Below are positions 17,400 through 26,540 of a stretch of DNA of 64,000 nt, one piece after another. Below the pieces are notes generated by a model. That model was not told the DNA's origin and did no database searches. It saw only the letters and a list, made by a program, of their open reading frames with translations. The stretch covers positions 248,001 to 312,000 of the forward strand of contig CAIKMD010000003.1 in NCBI GenBank assembly GCA_903828515.1, given 5' to 3'. The stretch's first letter is position 1, and each line of letters starts with the position of its first letter. Position numbers and translations under genes: made by a program. The stretch comes from an uncultured Rhodospirillales bacterium. Its GTDB lineage: Bacteria > Pseudomonadota > Alphaproteobacteria > ATCC43930 > CGMCC-115725.

Positions 17400-19730
17400 A
17401 TGTCTGCGCGTAGTGATGAATCAACAGCGGGTACGATCCGGCGTCCCGGCCTGTGGCGGTGGAAGTCGGTGGCCGTCGCGGTGGTGGTCGGCGTCGTGCT
17501 GTCGGCGATGGCCTACGTCCTCGCGCGGCGCTCGGACGATGAGCGCGTGCAGACGGCGCTGGAATTGCGGGCGGAATGGCGGGCGCGCGATTTCGAACGC
17601 AAGCTCACTCTGTCCGCCTATCCGGTCCAGATTCTCGCGCCGCTCATCGCCGCGCAGGACGATTTCAACCCCGGCGTGTTCTATCGCTTCGTCAGGTTGG
17701 CGCATGGTGTCGACGATGTGGCTGATGGGCTGAGCTGGGCACCGCTGGTCAACGCCGACGATCGCGATGCGTTTGTCGCCGGCGCGCGGCGGGCGGGAGC
17801 GACGGGTTACGACATCGTCGAGCGCGATGCGAATGGTAAGACCGTGCCGGCGCTGCCGCGTGATCGCTATCTGCCGATCTATCTCGATGAAAATTTCGGT
17901 CTCGCCACGCCGTTGGGTCTCGACATCCTCGCGACGCCAACCCGCCGCGCGCTGGCCGATGCGGCGCGCGACAGCGGCGTGCCGACGGGCCTGCCTTATC
18001 CGCCGGTGCGCGGCACCGCCGCTTACGCCTATCTGGTTTTCGCACCGGTCTATGCCGGCGGCGGCGTGCCGACGACACTGGCCCAACGCCGTGCCGATTT
18101 TCGCGGCATGGCGGTCGGCCGCTTCACGGTCGCGACCCTGCTGGCGGCCGCCACGATCGGAACGCCCTCGATCATCGAGCGGATCGATTTCCTGACGGCC
18201 ACCGGCGCCGGCGCGCCGCCGACCGCGATCGCGCATTACGATCCCGTCACCAAACGCTTTACCGCGCCGCTCGCCGTGGCGCCGGCGTCGGACGACATCA
18301 CGATCACGCGCAATTTCGAGCTGCTGGGTCAGACCTGGACGCTGGTCTCGTATTTCTCCGCGGCGAGCGCTGCCGATCTGCGCTCGACCGGGCCCTATGC
18401 CTGGCTGGCGATGGGGCTGCTGCTGACCGGCCTTGTCGCTTCTTATCTCGCGCTCGAACGCGGCCGGCGTTTCGGGGTCGAGGCGACGGTGGTGCGGCGC
18501 ACCGCCGAGCTGGCGGTCGTGAGCGACGAACGCCGCCGTGTCGAGCAACAACTCGTTCAGGCCCAGAAAATGGAGGCGATCGGCAATCTCACCGGCGGCC
18601 TCGCGCATGATTTCAACAATCTTCTCGGCGTCATCATCGGCAATCTCGATCTATTGCGCGCCAATCCGCACAACGCGAATGAGGTGAACGAATTCTCCGC
18701 TGATGCGCTCGACGCGGCGCTGCGCGGCGCCGATCTGACGCGGCGCCTGTTGGCTTTCGCGCGTCGCCAGCCGCTGCAACCCGAACGCGTCGACATCGAC
18801 AAGCTGGTCACCGGCATGGCGAAGCTGCTCGGACGCACCCTCGGCGAACAGGTCGAGATCGAACTGGAGCTGGCGCCCGATATCTGGCCGGTGGTGGCCG
18901 ACCCGGCGCAGCTCGAGGCGAGTCTCGCCAACCTCGCGACCAACGCGCGCGACGCGATGCCCCAGGGCGGCAAGGTCGAGATCGTCACCGCCAATCGCCG
19001 GCTCGACGCGGATTACGCATCGTCGCATCCCGACGTGAAACCGGGCGATTACGCGATGATCGAGGTCAGCGATACCGGCACCGGCATGAGCGAAGACACC
19101 ATGACGAAAATCTTCGAGCCGTTCTTCACAACCAAGGAGCCCGGCAAGGGCACCGGGCTCGGCCTCTCCATGGTGTTCGGCTTCATGAAGCAGTCGGGCG
19201 GGCACATCAACGTCTATAGCGAGCCGGGGTTCGGCACGTCCTTTCGCCTCTATCTGCCGCGCGCGACGACCGTCGAAACTGTCGCCGATCTGCCCGATCC
19301 GGCGGCGGTCGCGATGGCGCGCGGTGAAATCGTGCTCGTTGTCGAAGACAATGACGCGCTGCGCCGTGTCGTCCTGCGCCAGTTGCAGGAACTCGGCTAT
19401 CGCACCCTCGAAGCCGAGAATGCTTCCGTGGCGCTGGCGGTGCTGGCACGCGAGGGCGCGGATATGCTGCTGACCGATATCGTGATGAATGGCGAGGCCG
19501 ACGGTTATGCGCTCGCCGCGCAGGTGCAGCGGCAGTGGCCGGCGATGAAGATACTGCTGACCTCGGGCTTCCCGCAGGGCAAGCTGAACGGCAACGGCAA
19601 TGGTCACGCCAACGGCCACGGCAATGGCAATGGCCATAGCGATCCCGGTCGCGGCTTCCGTTTGCTCAATAAGCCCTATCGTCGCGACGAACTGGCGCGA
19701 ACGGTACGCGAGACGCTGGACGGGGTTTAG
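17400..19730 (+). CDS. Hybrid sensor histidine kinase (CHASE-HisKA-HATPase-REC)
   Basis: A 776-residue membrane sensor. A first membrane helix (about 24-43) leads to a periplasmic CHASE-type sensor (about 45-330), a second helix (about 338-358), a HisKA domain with the phospho-accepting His403 in [12 protein letters not shown], an ATPase domain with DTGTGMSED and [12 protein letters not shown], and a C-terminal receiver whose acceptor is Asp693 in [10 protein letters not shown]. Near residues 729-750 the receiver carries an inserted run of Asn-Gly and His-Gly dipeptides before the conserved LNKPY. No Shine-Dalgarno is seen; TTGCGG (17363-17368) and AAGCTA (17386-17391) could give a nearly leaderless mRNA. 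The partner regulator and signal are unknown. Confidence 0.9.
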   Translation: MSARSDESTAGTIRRPGLWRWKSVAVAVVVGVVLSAMAYVLARRSDDERVQTALELRAEWRARDFERKLTLSAYPVQILAPLIAAQDDFNPGVFYRFVRLAHGVDDVADGLSWAPLVNADDRDAFVAGARRAGATGYDIVERDANGKTVPALPRDRYLPIYLDENFGLATPLGLDILATPTRRALADAARDSGVPTGLPYPPVRGTAAYAYLVFAPVYAGGGVPTTLAQRRADFRGMAVGRFTVATLLAAATIGTPSIIERIDFLTATGAGAPPTAIAHYDPVTKRFTAPLAVAPASDDITITRNFELLGQTWTLVSYFSAASAADLRSTGPYAWLAMGLLLTGLVASYLALERGRRFGVEATVVRRTAELAVVSDERRRVEQQLVQAQKMEAIGNLTGGLAHDFNNLLGVIIGNLDLLRANPHNANEVNEFSADALDAALRGADLTRRLLAFARRQPLQPERVDIDKLVTGMAKLLGRTLGEQVEIELELAPDIWPVVADPAQLEASLANLATNARDAMPQGGKVEIVTANRRLDADYASSHPDVKPGDYAMIEVSDTGTGMSEDTMTKIFEPFFTTKEPGKGTGLGLSMVFGFMKQSGGHINVYSEPGFGTSFRLYLPRATTVETVADLPDPAAVAMARGEIVLVVEDNDALRRVVLRQLQELGYRTLEAENASVALAVLAREGADMLLTDIVMNGEADGYALAAQVQRQWPAMKILLTSGFPQGKLNGNGNGHANGHGNGNGHSDPGRGFRLLNKPYRRDELARTVRETLDGV

Positions 19731-20198
19731 CTAGCTGACGCGATAGAGATAGTCGCTGCGCTGATGCTCGGGCGCCGCCACGGATTGCCAGCCCGGCAGC
19801 TCGAGCGGCGCTTCCGACACGACCAGCGCGCCGACCCGCATCAGCGGCGCGAGCAGCGGCGCCAACTCGACCCCCATGCGGGTCGCGGCGGGAAAATTCA
19901 AATGCGCCAGCGCGGCTTCGCGGCGAAACCGCTCCCAGACCAGCGGCAAGGTCTCGCGTGGATCGCCGACGATGCGCATCTCCGCCGGTGGCGGCTGGTC
20001 CGCCGGCGCGTCGATGTCCGGATCGAACACGATGATGTCGCGCCGTCGCATGACTTCGCGCAGATGATCGTAGGCGGCGCCGCCATCCCAGCCGATCATC
20101 AGCGCCGGCCCCGTCATCTGGGTGATCATCGCCGCCGCGCGTTCGAGGCTGGCGCGTTGCGACATCAGGCGTCGGATCAAAACGTCGAGCGAACTCAT
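19731..20198 (-). CDS. Small class I SAM methyltransferase (Methyltransf_17-like)
   Basis: A 155-residue protein that resembles the Methyltransf_17 family of short SAM-dependent methyltransferases. The opening SLDVLIRRLMSQRASLERAA, the degenerate glycine-rich SAM motif ALMIGWDGGAAYDHLRE and the acidic IIVFDPDID segment fit the fold. The target is unknown. It lies three bases after the OmpR-type regulator gene on the same strand, so they form an operon, and its stop codon abuts the hybrid kinase stop with no base between them. Confidence 0.65.
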   Translation of the reverse strand: MSSLDVLIRRLMSQRASLERAAAMITQMTGPALMIGWDGGAAYDHLREVMRRRDIIVFDPDIDAPADQPPPAEMRIVGDPRETLPLVWERFRREAALAHLNFPAATRMGVELAPLLAPLMRVGALVVSEAPLELPGWQSVAAPEHQRSDYLYRVS

Positions 20199-20201
20199 GG
20201 T

Positions 20202-20891
20202 TCAGGGCACCAGCCGGTAGCCGCCGGGTTCGGTGACGAGGATCACGGCATTGCCCGGATCGTGCTCGATCTTCTGGCGCAGGCGGTACACATGGGTCTC
20301 GAGCGTATGGGTGGTCACGCCGGAATTATAGCCCCAGACCTCGTTCAAGAGAACGTCGCGCCCGATCGTCTTGTCGCCGGCGCGATAGAGATATTTGAGG
20401 ATCGCGGTTTCCTTTTCGGTGAGCCGGATTTTCCGGCGCTTGCCGTCGTCGGTCAGGGTCTTGGCGCTCGGGCGAAACGTATAGGGACCGATGCTGAAGA
20501 TCGCGTCTTCGCTCAATTCGTGCTGGCGCAGTTGCGCGCGCAACCGCGCGAGCAGGACGTTCAGGCGGAACGGTTTGGTGATGTAGTCGTTGGCGCCGCT
20601 GTCGAGGCCGAGGATCATGTCGGCCTCGCCATCCGCGCCGGTCAGCATCACGATCGGCGCGCGGACGCCCGACCGGCGCATCACCCGGCACAATTCGCGA
20701 CCATCCATGTCGGGCAGGCCGACATCGAGGAGGATCACGTCGAAATACTCGTCCTTGGTCCGGGCCATCGCGTCGGCGGCGGTTCCGGCGGATGTCGCGG
20801 CAAATTCCTCGTGAAGCTGAAGCTGCTCGGCGAGCGAATGACTGAGCGCGTCATCGTCGTCGACGATCAGAATCTTGCGGCCGACGGTCAT
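20202..20891 (-). CDS. OmpR/PhoB-family response regulator
   Basis: A 229-residue transcription regulator: receiver domain (1-120) with acidic DDDD pocket, phospho-acceptor Asp56 in ILLDVGLPDMDG, switch Thr in MLTGADG and the conserved YITKPF, then a winged-helix DNA-binding domain (about 130-229) with RLTEKETAILKYLYR, VWGYNSGVTTHTLETHVYRL and GGYRLV. An AGGAAG site supports the ATG. A cognate kinase is not adjacent in the same operon; the neighbouring hybrid kinase is convergent. The orthologue name was not assigned. Confidence 0.9.
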   Translation of the reverse strand: MTVGRKILIVDDDDALSHSLAEQLQLHEEFAATSAGTAADAMARTKDEYFDVILLDVGLPDMDGRELCRVMRRSGVRAPIVMLTGADGEADMILGLDSGANDYITKPFRLNVLLARLRAQLRQHELSEDAIFSIGPYTFRPSAKTLTDDGKRRKIRLTEKETAILKYLYRAGDKTIGRDVLLNEVWGYNSGVTTHTLETHVYRLRQKIEHDPGNAVILVTEPGGYRLVP

Positions 20892-21014
20892 CGTGCTTCC
20901 TGTTCCGGTCGTTTCTGCCTGCCCGAAGCATAGGCATGCCGCGTCCGGTTCGTCCCCGGGGGCGCTTCCTGGGGAGTTTAAGAGAAAAGCATGAAGCGGC
21001 GATAGGGGGCGGGA

Positions 21015-21038
21015 ACCGGCCGCCGCGCGGTGGCCGGT
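21015..21038 (-). terminator. Possible Rho-independent terminator (no T tract)
   Basis: ACCGGCC and GGCCGGT form a 7-bp stem with a GC-rich 10-base loop nine bases after the stop codon of the outer-membrane barrel gene. It lacks a T tract, so support is weak. Confidence 0.3.
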
Positions 21039-21046
21039 GGTTCGGC

Positions 21047-22375
21047 CTAGAACGGAACCGTGAGCTGCACGCTGCCCTGATGGCGGTGATAGGTATAGAG
21101 CGCCTGGTTGGAATCGGCGAAGGTCCAGGCATAGGTCAGCGACACTTGCGCGTCGTGATAGCCGAGATCGTAGATCAGGCTCGCCGTCGTGGTGTAGATC
21201 GTGTCGTTGCGCGTGTTGCCGAAGGCCGGTGTGTTTTTCTCATAGGCCGCGTTGCGGATGCCCGGTTCGACATAGACCGAGAAGCCGTTGCCGATCGGCT
21301 GGAAGATGGCGAGCGAGCCACCGATCTGGTCGTCGCGGTTGAACGCGGCGCGCGCCTCCTCGTGTCCGAGCAGCAGCTTCGGTTGGATATAGGCGCCGGG
21401 CGAGCCCCAGAACCATTGCAGCGAGGTCACGCCGAAATAGGCCTGGCCGGTGCGCGACGAATCGGTGTGATAAATGTTCTGCTCGATCGATGCCTGCTCG
21501 AGGAAGACGAGCTGCGAATTGATCGGCATGGTGAAGAGCGGCGCCAGGCCGAACGACGTGCTGTAATCGCGGCCGTTGAACAGCGAGTGGCTGACGTTGG
21601 CATTGGTGTTGAGCTGGAACGGCAGCGCGCCGAAATTGCCGCGGAAAGCGGGTCCGGCGAACAGCGTGCCGGCGCCGTAATCGAACTGATCGTAGGTCAG
21701 ATAATGCACGCCGCCGAGCGCGGCGCCGGCGGTGAACCCGACCGTGTCGTTGAAGAAATGCGCGTAATCGATTTCGCCGGCGGCTTCGAGGCCCCAGTCG
21801 GAGCGTTTGCGGACCGCGCTCGAAAGCTGGAACGGCGCGCCGAACACGGTGATCGTGCCGCTCGACGGGCCGGCGCCGGGGTTGCTGTCGAAGAGGGCGC
21901 CGAAGGTGAACTGGGCCGACCATTCCTTGCCGGTGTTGGCGGGCGCGAGGCTCGCCAGAATGCGTTGCAGATCCGCGCGCACTTGCGGCGGCGGATCGGC
22001 GTCGAGCACGGATTGATAATCCGCGCGCGCCGAATTCGTCTGCCCCGCCGCCAGTTCCGCGTTGGCGAGTTCGGCGCGTGCGCGCGTGTTGCCGGGTTCG
22101 CGTGCGAGGATGAATTGGAAATGCTGGATCGCTTCGTCGGGCTTGCCGGTCTGCGTCAGGCATTGGCCCATCATGAAGCGAAGCTGAAGGTCGTCGCGGT
22201 TCCCCGGCAGCAACGGGCGCAGACGATCGCACGCGGCTTGCGCCTGTCCGCTCTGTAGAAGTTTTCCGGCATCGGCTTCCGCCGCGGCGGCGCTCGACGG
22301 CGCTTGTGCCTGCGCGGCGCCGGTGACGAACAACGCGATGATGAAGGTGGTGGCGATCAGATGATGCTTACGCAT
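21047..22375 (-). CDS. Slam-like (DUF560) outer-membrane translocon with TPR domain
   Basis: A 442-residue exported protein. A signal peptide (1-23, ending AQA) is followed by a TPR region (about 30-145) with units such as FMMGQCLTQTGKPDEAIQHF and ARAELANAELAAGQTNSARA, then a C-terminal beta-barrel (about 150-442) opening FTFGALFDSNPGAGPSS and ending in an aromatic residue (VQLTVPF), as outer-membrane barrels do. This is the layout of Slam / type XI secretion translocons, which export surface lipoproteins or soluble cargo. The adjacent upstream gene encodes an exported glycine-rich protein that could be cargo. The assignment to Slam rather than another TPR-barrel family needs a profile search. 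Confidence 0.6.
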   Translation of the reverse strand: MRKHHLIATTFIIALFVTGAAQAQAPSSAAAAEADAGKLLQSGQAQAACDRLRPLLPGNRDDLQLRFMMGQCLTQTGKPDEAIQHFQFILAREPGNTRARAELANAELAAGQTNSARADYQSVLDADPPPQVRADLQRILASLAPANTGKEWSAQFTFGALFDSNPGAGPSSGTITVFGAPFQLSSAVRKRSDWGLEAAGEIDYAHFFNDTVGFTAGAALGGVHYLTYDQFDYGAGTLFAGPAFRGNFGALPFQLNTNANVSHSLFNGRDYSTSFGLAPLFTMPINSQLVFLEQASIEQNIYHTDSSRTGQAYFGVTSLQWFWGSPGAYIQPKLLLGHEEARAAFNRDDQIGGSLAIFQPIGNGFSVYVEPGIRNAAYEKNTPAFGNTRNDTIYTTTASLIYDLGYHDAQVSLTYAWTFADSNQALYTYHRHQGSVQLTVPF

Positions 22376-22555
22376 AGTCCCCCCAACGTTCGGCGCGCGT
22401 CTTCCGCCTCTTGCGGAAAAATCATCGGCTTCGATTTCGACGGCGCCGATCTATCCCTGAAATTTTTTTTAGGTCGAGTGAAAAGCGCTGCTGCCTTTAC
22501 CTTTCCCAATCGTCGACACGGATTTTTCACATTCCGCCGCGTGTCGTGTTGTGAC

Positions 22556-22582
22556 AAAAAAAAGCGCGCCGGCGTGGCGCGC
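22556..22582 (-). terminator. Rho-independent terminator of the glycine-rich gene
   Basis: On the minus strand GCGCGCC-ACGCC-GGCGCGC is followed by eight T residues. It lies 25 bases after the stop of the glycine-rich gene, so the downstream barrel gene needs its own promoter or relies on read-through. Confidence 0.9.
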
Positions 22583-22606
22583 TTTTTCTTGGCAAATTTT
22601 CTACCT

Positions 22607-25093
22607 TCACTGAGTCGATCGCTTGTCTTGCGGCACGGATGCGGTTTGCTCGTGCGCCGATCCATTGTTGTTGTCGGCGGTGTTGTTCGAGTTCTCGGTC
22701 GAACCGCAATAGTAGTAATCGTTCGCGTGCGTCGACGAGCAGACATCGGCGACGGCACCGACGCTCGCGCCGCTGCTTCCGCCGGAGCCGGCGAAACCAT
22801 TGCCGCCGCCATTACCGATCCCGGTGCCGCCGGCGCCACCGATACCGCCGCCGGTCCCACCCGATCCGATGGTGCCGCCACCGGTACCGCCCGTGCCGAT
22901 CGTGCCGCCGACCGTGATGGGGCCGGTGTCGATCGGCAATCCACCGACATCGACCGTGCCGCCGACGGTGGTTCCGCCGGTTCCCGTCGTCACCGTGACA
23001 CCGGTCGAACCGCCGAACGGCGCGCCGCCGCCGGTACCGCCGGCCGATGGATTGATAACGATGGTACCGCCCGCGTCGGTGCCGCCGATGGTCGTGCCGA
23101 CCGTCCCGGTTCCCGATCCGCCCGTGCCGGCGCCTGTCCCGAGGCTGACACCGGCATTGGCGCCAACGGGGGCGAGCGTGGCGACGGCCGGCGTCGTGAC
23201 GCTCGTACCAGCCGATGCGGTGGTGCTGCCCGGATTACCCGCGGTGCTGCCGCCCGGACCGTTGCTGGTTCCGAGATTGACGCCAATCGTGGCGTCCGCC
23301 GGGGCGAGGAAAGCTGCGCTCGGCGTTGCCGCGTCTGCGCCAATCGATGCGGTCGTGGTGCCCGGATTACTCGTGGTGCCGCCGCCCGTTTCGGTCCCGG
23401 TTCCGAGATTGGCACCAATCGTGGCATCCGTCGGCGGGACAACGGCCAGGCTTCGCGTTTTTGTGTGCACGCCGACCGACGCGGCGGTGCCCGGATTGCT
23501 CGCAGTGCCGCCGCCCGTTCCGTTGCCCGTACCGGTTCCGAGATTGACGCCAACCGTGGCGTCCGCCGGCGCGATGGCGGCGACGCTCGGCGTCAACACG
23601 TTCGCACCGACCGATGTGGTGGGTATGGTCGATGTGCCATCGCTATTGCCGAGCGTGACGCCGAGTTCGGCGCCGGCCGCTGCTGGCGCGATCGCGAGGA
23701 TGCTGGGTGTCGCAAGGCCCGCGCCGGCACCGGTCGATCCGCCGGTACCGCCCGAATTGCCGGTGCCACCGTTATTGCCGAGGCCGACGCCCAAACCCGC
23801 ACTGACATTGGCGAGGCCGGTGTTCGCGCCGATTCCCGCACCCGCCGTGGTCGGCGTGCCGCTCGGAGAACTTCCGGTGCCGCGATTGCCGAGATCGAGA
23901 CCGAATCCGACGCTCGCGACGGCCGGCGTAATCGGGGTCACGACGCCGGTGCCCGCGCCGATCATTGCGCCGGTGCCGGTCGAATTGCCGCTGCCGTTAT
24001 TGCCAAGTCCGACGCCCAACCCGGCGGTCGTGCCGTTCGGCGGGCTCGCATTGCCGCTATTGCCGAGGCCAAGGCCGATACCAACCCCGGCGCCGACCGG
24101 CGTGATCAGGCCGATATCGGGCGTTGCCACGCCGACCCGGGCACCAACAGCGGCCACAGTGGCGTTCGTGCTGCCGCCGTTATCGCCTGAGTTTCCGTTG
24201 CCGGTATTCCCGTTATTTTCGTTTCCCGTGTTGCCGCGGGTTCGGCCGAGCGCGACGCCCGCGCCGGCTCCGGCGGCGGTCCGATCATGGCTGGTCCCGA
24301 TGCCGAGACCGGCACCGACGGCGGCGACAGTGTCGCTCGGGTTGCCGTTACCGGCGGTTCCGCTGCCGGCATTCCCATTATCGTTGCTGGCTCCGCTCCG
24401 GCCGTTGGTTCGGCCGAGCGCGACACCCGCGCCGGCGCCGGCGGCAACCCGATGGTGACTGGTCTTTGCGCTGACGCCGGCACCAGCGCCGACTACCGCT
24501 TGCCGCGACCCGGCGGCATCGCCCGACGATGTGCGCTGGTGCGGTTTCGTACCGACGCCAACACCCACGCCGGCGCCCGCCTGGAGATCGGCCGGTCTCG
24601 CGCCAACGCCGACGCCCGCGCCCACCCCGACGCCCGACGGTCCGGCGCCCAAGGCCTCGAGATCCTGGGTGCTCAGCCCGGCGCCCAGGCCGGTACCGAC
24701 GCCCACGCCGTTGCCGGTCGCGGCGCTTCCAACGCCGGCACCCACACCAGCGCCGACACCCAATCCCGATCCCGCGCCCGGATGCGCCGTGCTGCCGGCG
24801 GGGCTACCGATTCCGGCGCCCGCGCCCAATCCCGCGCCAATGCCCGGTGCGCCGCCGATCCCGGCGCCGAGCCCGACACCGCCGCCGAGGCCCGGAATGC
24901 TGGTCAGCCCGGCGCCAATCCCGGCGCCTGCGCCGACTCCCGGCGTGGTCGCCGCGTGAGAGCCACCCGCACCCGCACCCACGCTGACCCCGGCGACGAT
25001 CCCACCGGCATGCGCCGGCGACGACAGGGAGAAGCCGATCGTCAGCGCGATGACGGAGCAGGACGCGGTGAAAGAATTGCAAAATCCGAACAT
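22607..25093 (-). CDS. Exported glycine-rich repeat protein, unknown function
   Basis: An 828-residue protein with a Sec signal peptide (about 1-29, hydrophobic core VIALTIGFSL, ending AHA) and no lipobox. The mature part is low complexity: GAG/GVG-rich stretches (about 40-250), Asn/Gly-rich linkers, then imperfect repeats of about 44 residues (about 500-680) built on TPSxAxxAPxxATxGxNLGT and NPGTTxAS. The last 50 residues differ: two cysteines (VCSSTHANDYYYC) that may form a disulfide, then a polar, charged tail. A GAGAGGA ribosome site supports the ATG. It has its own terminator. I do not recognise a family; surface, matrix or filament roles are guesses. Confidence 0.7.
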   Translation of the reverse strand: MFGFCNSFTASCSVIALTIGFSLSSPAHAGGIVAGVSVGAGAGGSHAATTPGVGAGAGIGAGLTSIPGLGGGVGLGAGIGGAPGIGAGLGAGAGIGSPAGSTAHPGAGSGLGVGAGVGAGVGSAATGNGVGVGTGLGAGLSTQDLEALGAGPSGVGVGAGVGVGARPADLQAGAGVGVGVGTKPHQRTSSGDAAGSRQAVVGAGAGVSAKTSHHRVAAGAGAGVALGRTNGRSGASNDNGNAGSGTAGNGNPSDTVAAVGAGLGIGTSHDRTAAGAGAGVALGRTRGNTGNENNGNTGNGNSGDNGGSTNATVAAVGARVGVATPDIGLITPVGAGVGIGLGLGNSGNASPPNGTTAGLGVGLGNNGSGNSTGTGAMIGAGTGVVTPITPAVASVGFGLDLGNRGTGSSPSGTPTTAGAGIGANTGLANVSAGLGVGLGNNGGTGNSGGTGGSTGAGAGLATPSILAIAPAAAGAELGVTLGNSDGTSTIPTTSVGANVLTPSVAAIAPADATVGVNLGTGTGNGTGGGTASNPGTAASVGVHTKTRSLAVVPPTDATIGANLGTGTETGGGTTSNPGTTTASIGADAATPSAAFLAPADATIGVNLGTSNGPGGSTAGNPGSTTASAGTSVTTPAVATLAPVGANAGVSLGTGAGTGGSGTGTVGTTIGGTDAGGTIVINPSAGGTGGGAPFGGSTGVTVTTGTGGTTVGGTVDVGGLPIDTGPITVGGTIGTGGTGGGTIGSGGTGGGIGGAGGTGIGNGGGNGFAGSGGSSGASVGAVADVCSSTHANDYYYCGSTENSNNTADNNNGSAHEQTASVPQDKRSTQ

Positions 25094-25174
25094 GGGGTAA
25101 TCCTCTCTCTGGCGGTCATGATTAATAGTTTGTTAACCAACCGCGCCCCATGCGAATCGTTCCGAATCAACTCC

Positions 25175-25201
25175 GTGATAGATAAGGAAATTCTGTGTCA
25201 A
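25175..25201 (-). promoter_or_regulatory. Possible promoter of the glycine-rich gene
   Basis: Minus strand TTGACA (25201-25196) is followed after 15 bp by TATCAC within an AT-rich tract unusual for this genome. The short spacer lowers confidence. The 284-base gap around it holds no gene that I can support. Confidence 0.3.
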
Positions 25202-25377
25202 ACGCCGAGCGAGAGCCTTAATCCGGACATCGAACCGATGCGCATACTGCTCAAGATTCAATTCCGCCGACACGGGTATGTTGCGTGCCATCGCCTAAAG
25301 CTTTAGGCAACTTGCCGCGCGACGCTGTCGACCGAGGGGCTGGACCCGATTGCTTCGTTCCTGATCGAGGACGAACC

Positions 25378-25662
25378 CTAACGCTCGACTTCGACGCCCT
25401 TCCAGAACGCGACATAGTTCTTGATCTGCGCCGCGGCATCGAGGGGCTCGGGGTAATACCAGGCGGCATCCTTGTTCTCGGCGCCGTCGACCGCGACGGT
25501 GAAATAATGCGCGGTGCCTTTCCAGTGACAGACCGAGGTCGTCGCGCTGTCCTTGAAATAATTCTTGTCGATCGTCTCGGGCGGGAAATAGACATTGCCT
25601 TCGACGATTTCGAATTTCGGGCTTTCCGCCAGAACCTTGCCGTGCCAGATCGCTTTGGCCAT
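25378..25662 (-). CDS. DUF427 domain protein
   Basis: A 94-residue protein of the DUF427 family, which spans nearly the whole chain. Typical segments are YFPPETIDKNYFKDSATTSV, CHWKGTAHYFTVAVDG and the late AWYYPEPLDAAAQIKNYVAF. The structure of relatives is a small beta barrel; no reaction is established. A GAGGAG site defines the ATG. It starts 17 bases after the methyltransferase gene ends on the same strand, so it may be the last gene of that operon, although nothing in the family ties it to pterin chemistry. Confidence 0.85.
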   Translation of the reverse strand: MAKAIWHGKVLAESPKFEIVEGNVYFPPETIDKNYFKDSATTSVCHWKGTAHYFTVAVDGAENKDAAWYYPEPLDAAAQIKNYVAFWKGVEVER

Positions 25663-25679
25663 TGCGTGTCTCCTCAGGT

Positions 25680-26540
25680 TTATCCCGGTAGGGCCAGTAT
25701 ATCGCGATGACCCACGGTCAAGGCGAGTCCTCCGTCGGCGAGCGTCGCCTGCCGCGCCGCGCGCCAGGCGGTGATGACATCGGTTTGTTCGGGCGCCGCT
25801 TCGCATGCCGCGCCGGCTTCACCATCGACGAGCGCGCTCAATAACAAGCGATCGTTTTTGCCAAGCCGCCACGCGCTGCTCGCGGCGGAGACGGCAAACC
25901 CGCGATCGACGAGACATTGGTCGAGTGCGTCGGCAGCCGCGCCGCCGAGCGCCGCGCCAAATCCCTTGTCGCGCGCCTGATGATGGCGAAAGGCGGCTGC
26001 GACGATCGCGTCGTCGTCGTGCACGGGTAGCCAATCGCGAACGCCGTCAACCGTGAGGACCGCCAACAACGGCAACCGCCGCCGTGCGAGAACGTCGACG
26101 AAGCGCGTAAGCCATTCCGCCGACACGAGATCGAAAAACGCGGCGGCGGTCACGGCGTGAATGTCGAGCCGGTCGAGCGCGGCGAGATTGCTCATCAGAT
26201 CGAGCGGCATGCTGGCGGCGGTCCAGCGCGCCGCCCCAACGGTGATCGCGATGCGGCCACCGCCGGCGAGGACGGGATAACCCTGGCGCCTTGCCCAATG
26301 CGTGAATTCCGGTTCCTGCGCGGCGATCAGCGCGCGGTCGCGATCGATCAGAATCCAATCCTGCTCGGCGCCGATGCGCGGCATCAAGGCGCGCGCATTG
26401 GCGCCGCTGCCCGATCCCAGATCGGCGATGCGGAGCGGACGCGGCAATGTGGCGGCAAAACTTCGCGCCAGCGCGGGGCTGCGCGCGGCGAGATCGGCGG
26501 GTTCGCGCAGGCGCAACCAGTCGAGCGCGAAGTCGCTCAT
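25680..26540 (-). CDS. Class I SAM-dependent methyltransferase
   Basis: A 286-residue protein with a Rossmann-type SAM fold: motif I RIADLGSGSGANARAL (about 50-65), the following acidic WILIDRDRALI, and a later TAAAFFDLVSAEWL that corresponds to motif IV/V. The acceptor is unknown. Its ATG overlaps the stop of the glycosyltransferase gene (ATGA), and it is the fifth gene of the tightly overlapping minus-strand set that starts with the RibD-type reductase. It may methylate a sugar or pterin-like product of that set; this is inferred from context only. Confidence 0.75.
   Translation of the reverse strand: MSDFALDWLRLREPADLAARSPALARSFAATLPRPLRIADLGSGSGANARALMPRIGAEQDWILIDRDRALIAAQEPEFTHWARRQGYPVLAGGGRIAITVGAARWTAASMPLDLMSNLAALDRLDIHAVTAAAFFDLVSAEWLTRFVDVLARRRLPLLAVLTVDGVRDWLPVHDDDAIVAAAFRHHQARDKGFGAALGGAAADALDQCLVDRGFAVSAASSAWRLGKNDRLLLSALVDGEAGAACEAAPEQTDVITAWRAARQATLADGGLALTVGHRDILALPG

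Noticed and set aside
19587-19647. Short tandem repeats in the hybrid kinase considered as a CRISPR array
   Set aside because: The units are in-frame Asn-Gly/His-Gly codons without unique spacers.
22304-24458. Long plus-strand open frames (Arg/Ala/Asp-rich and Pro-rich) across the glycine-rich gene
   Set aside because: They are antisense shadows of a GC-rich repetitive gene; they lack ribosome sites and signal peptides, while the minus-strand frame has both and its own terminator.
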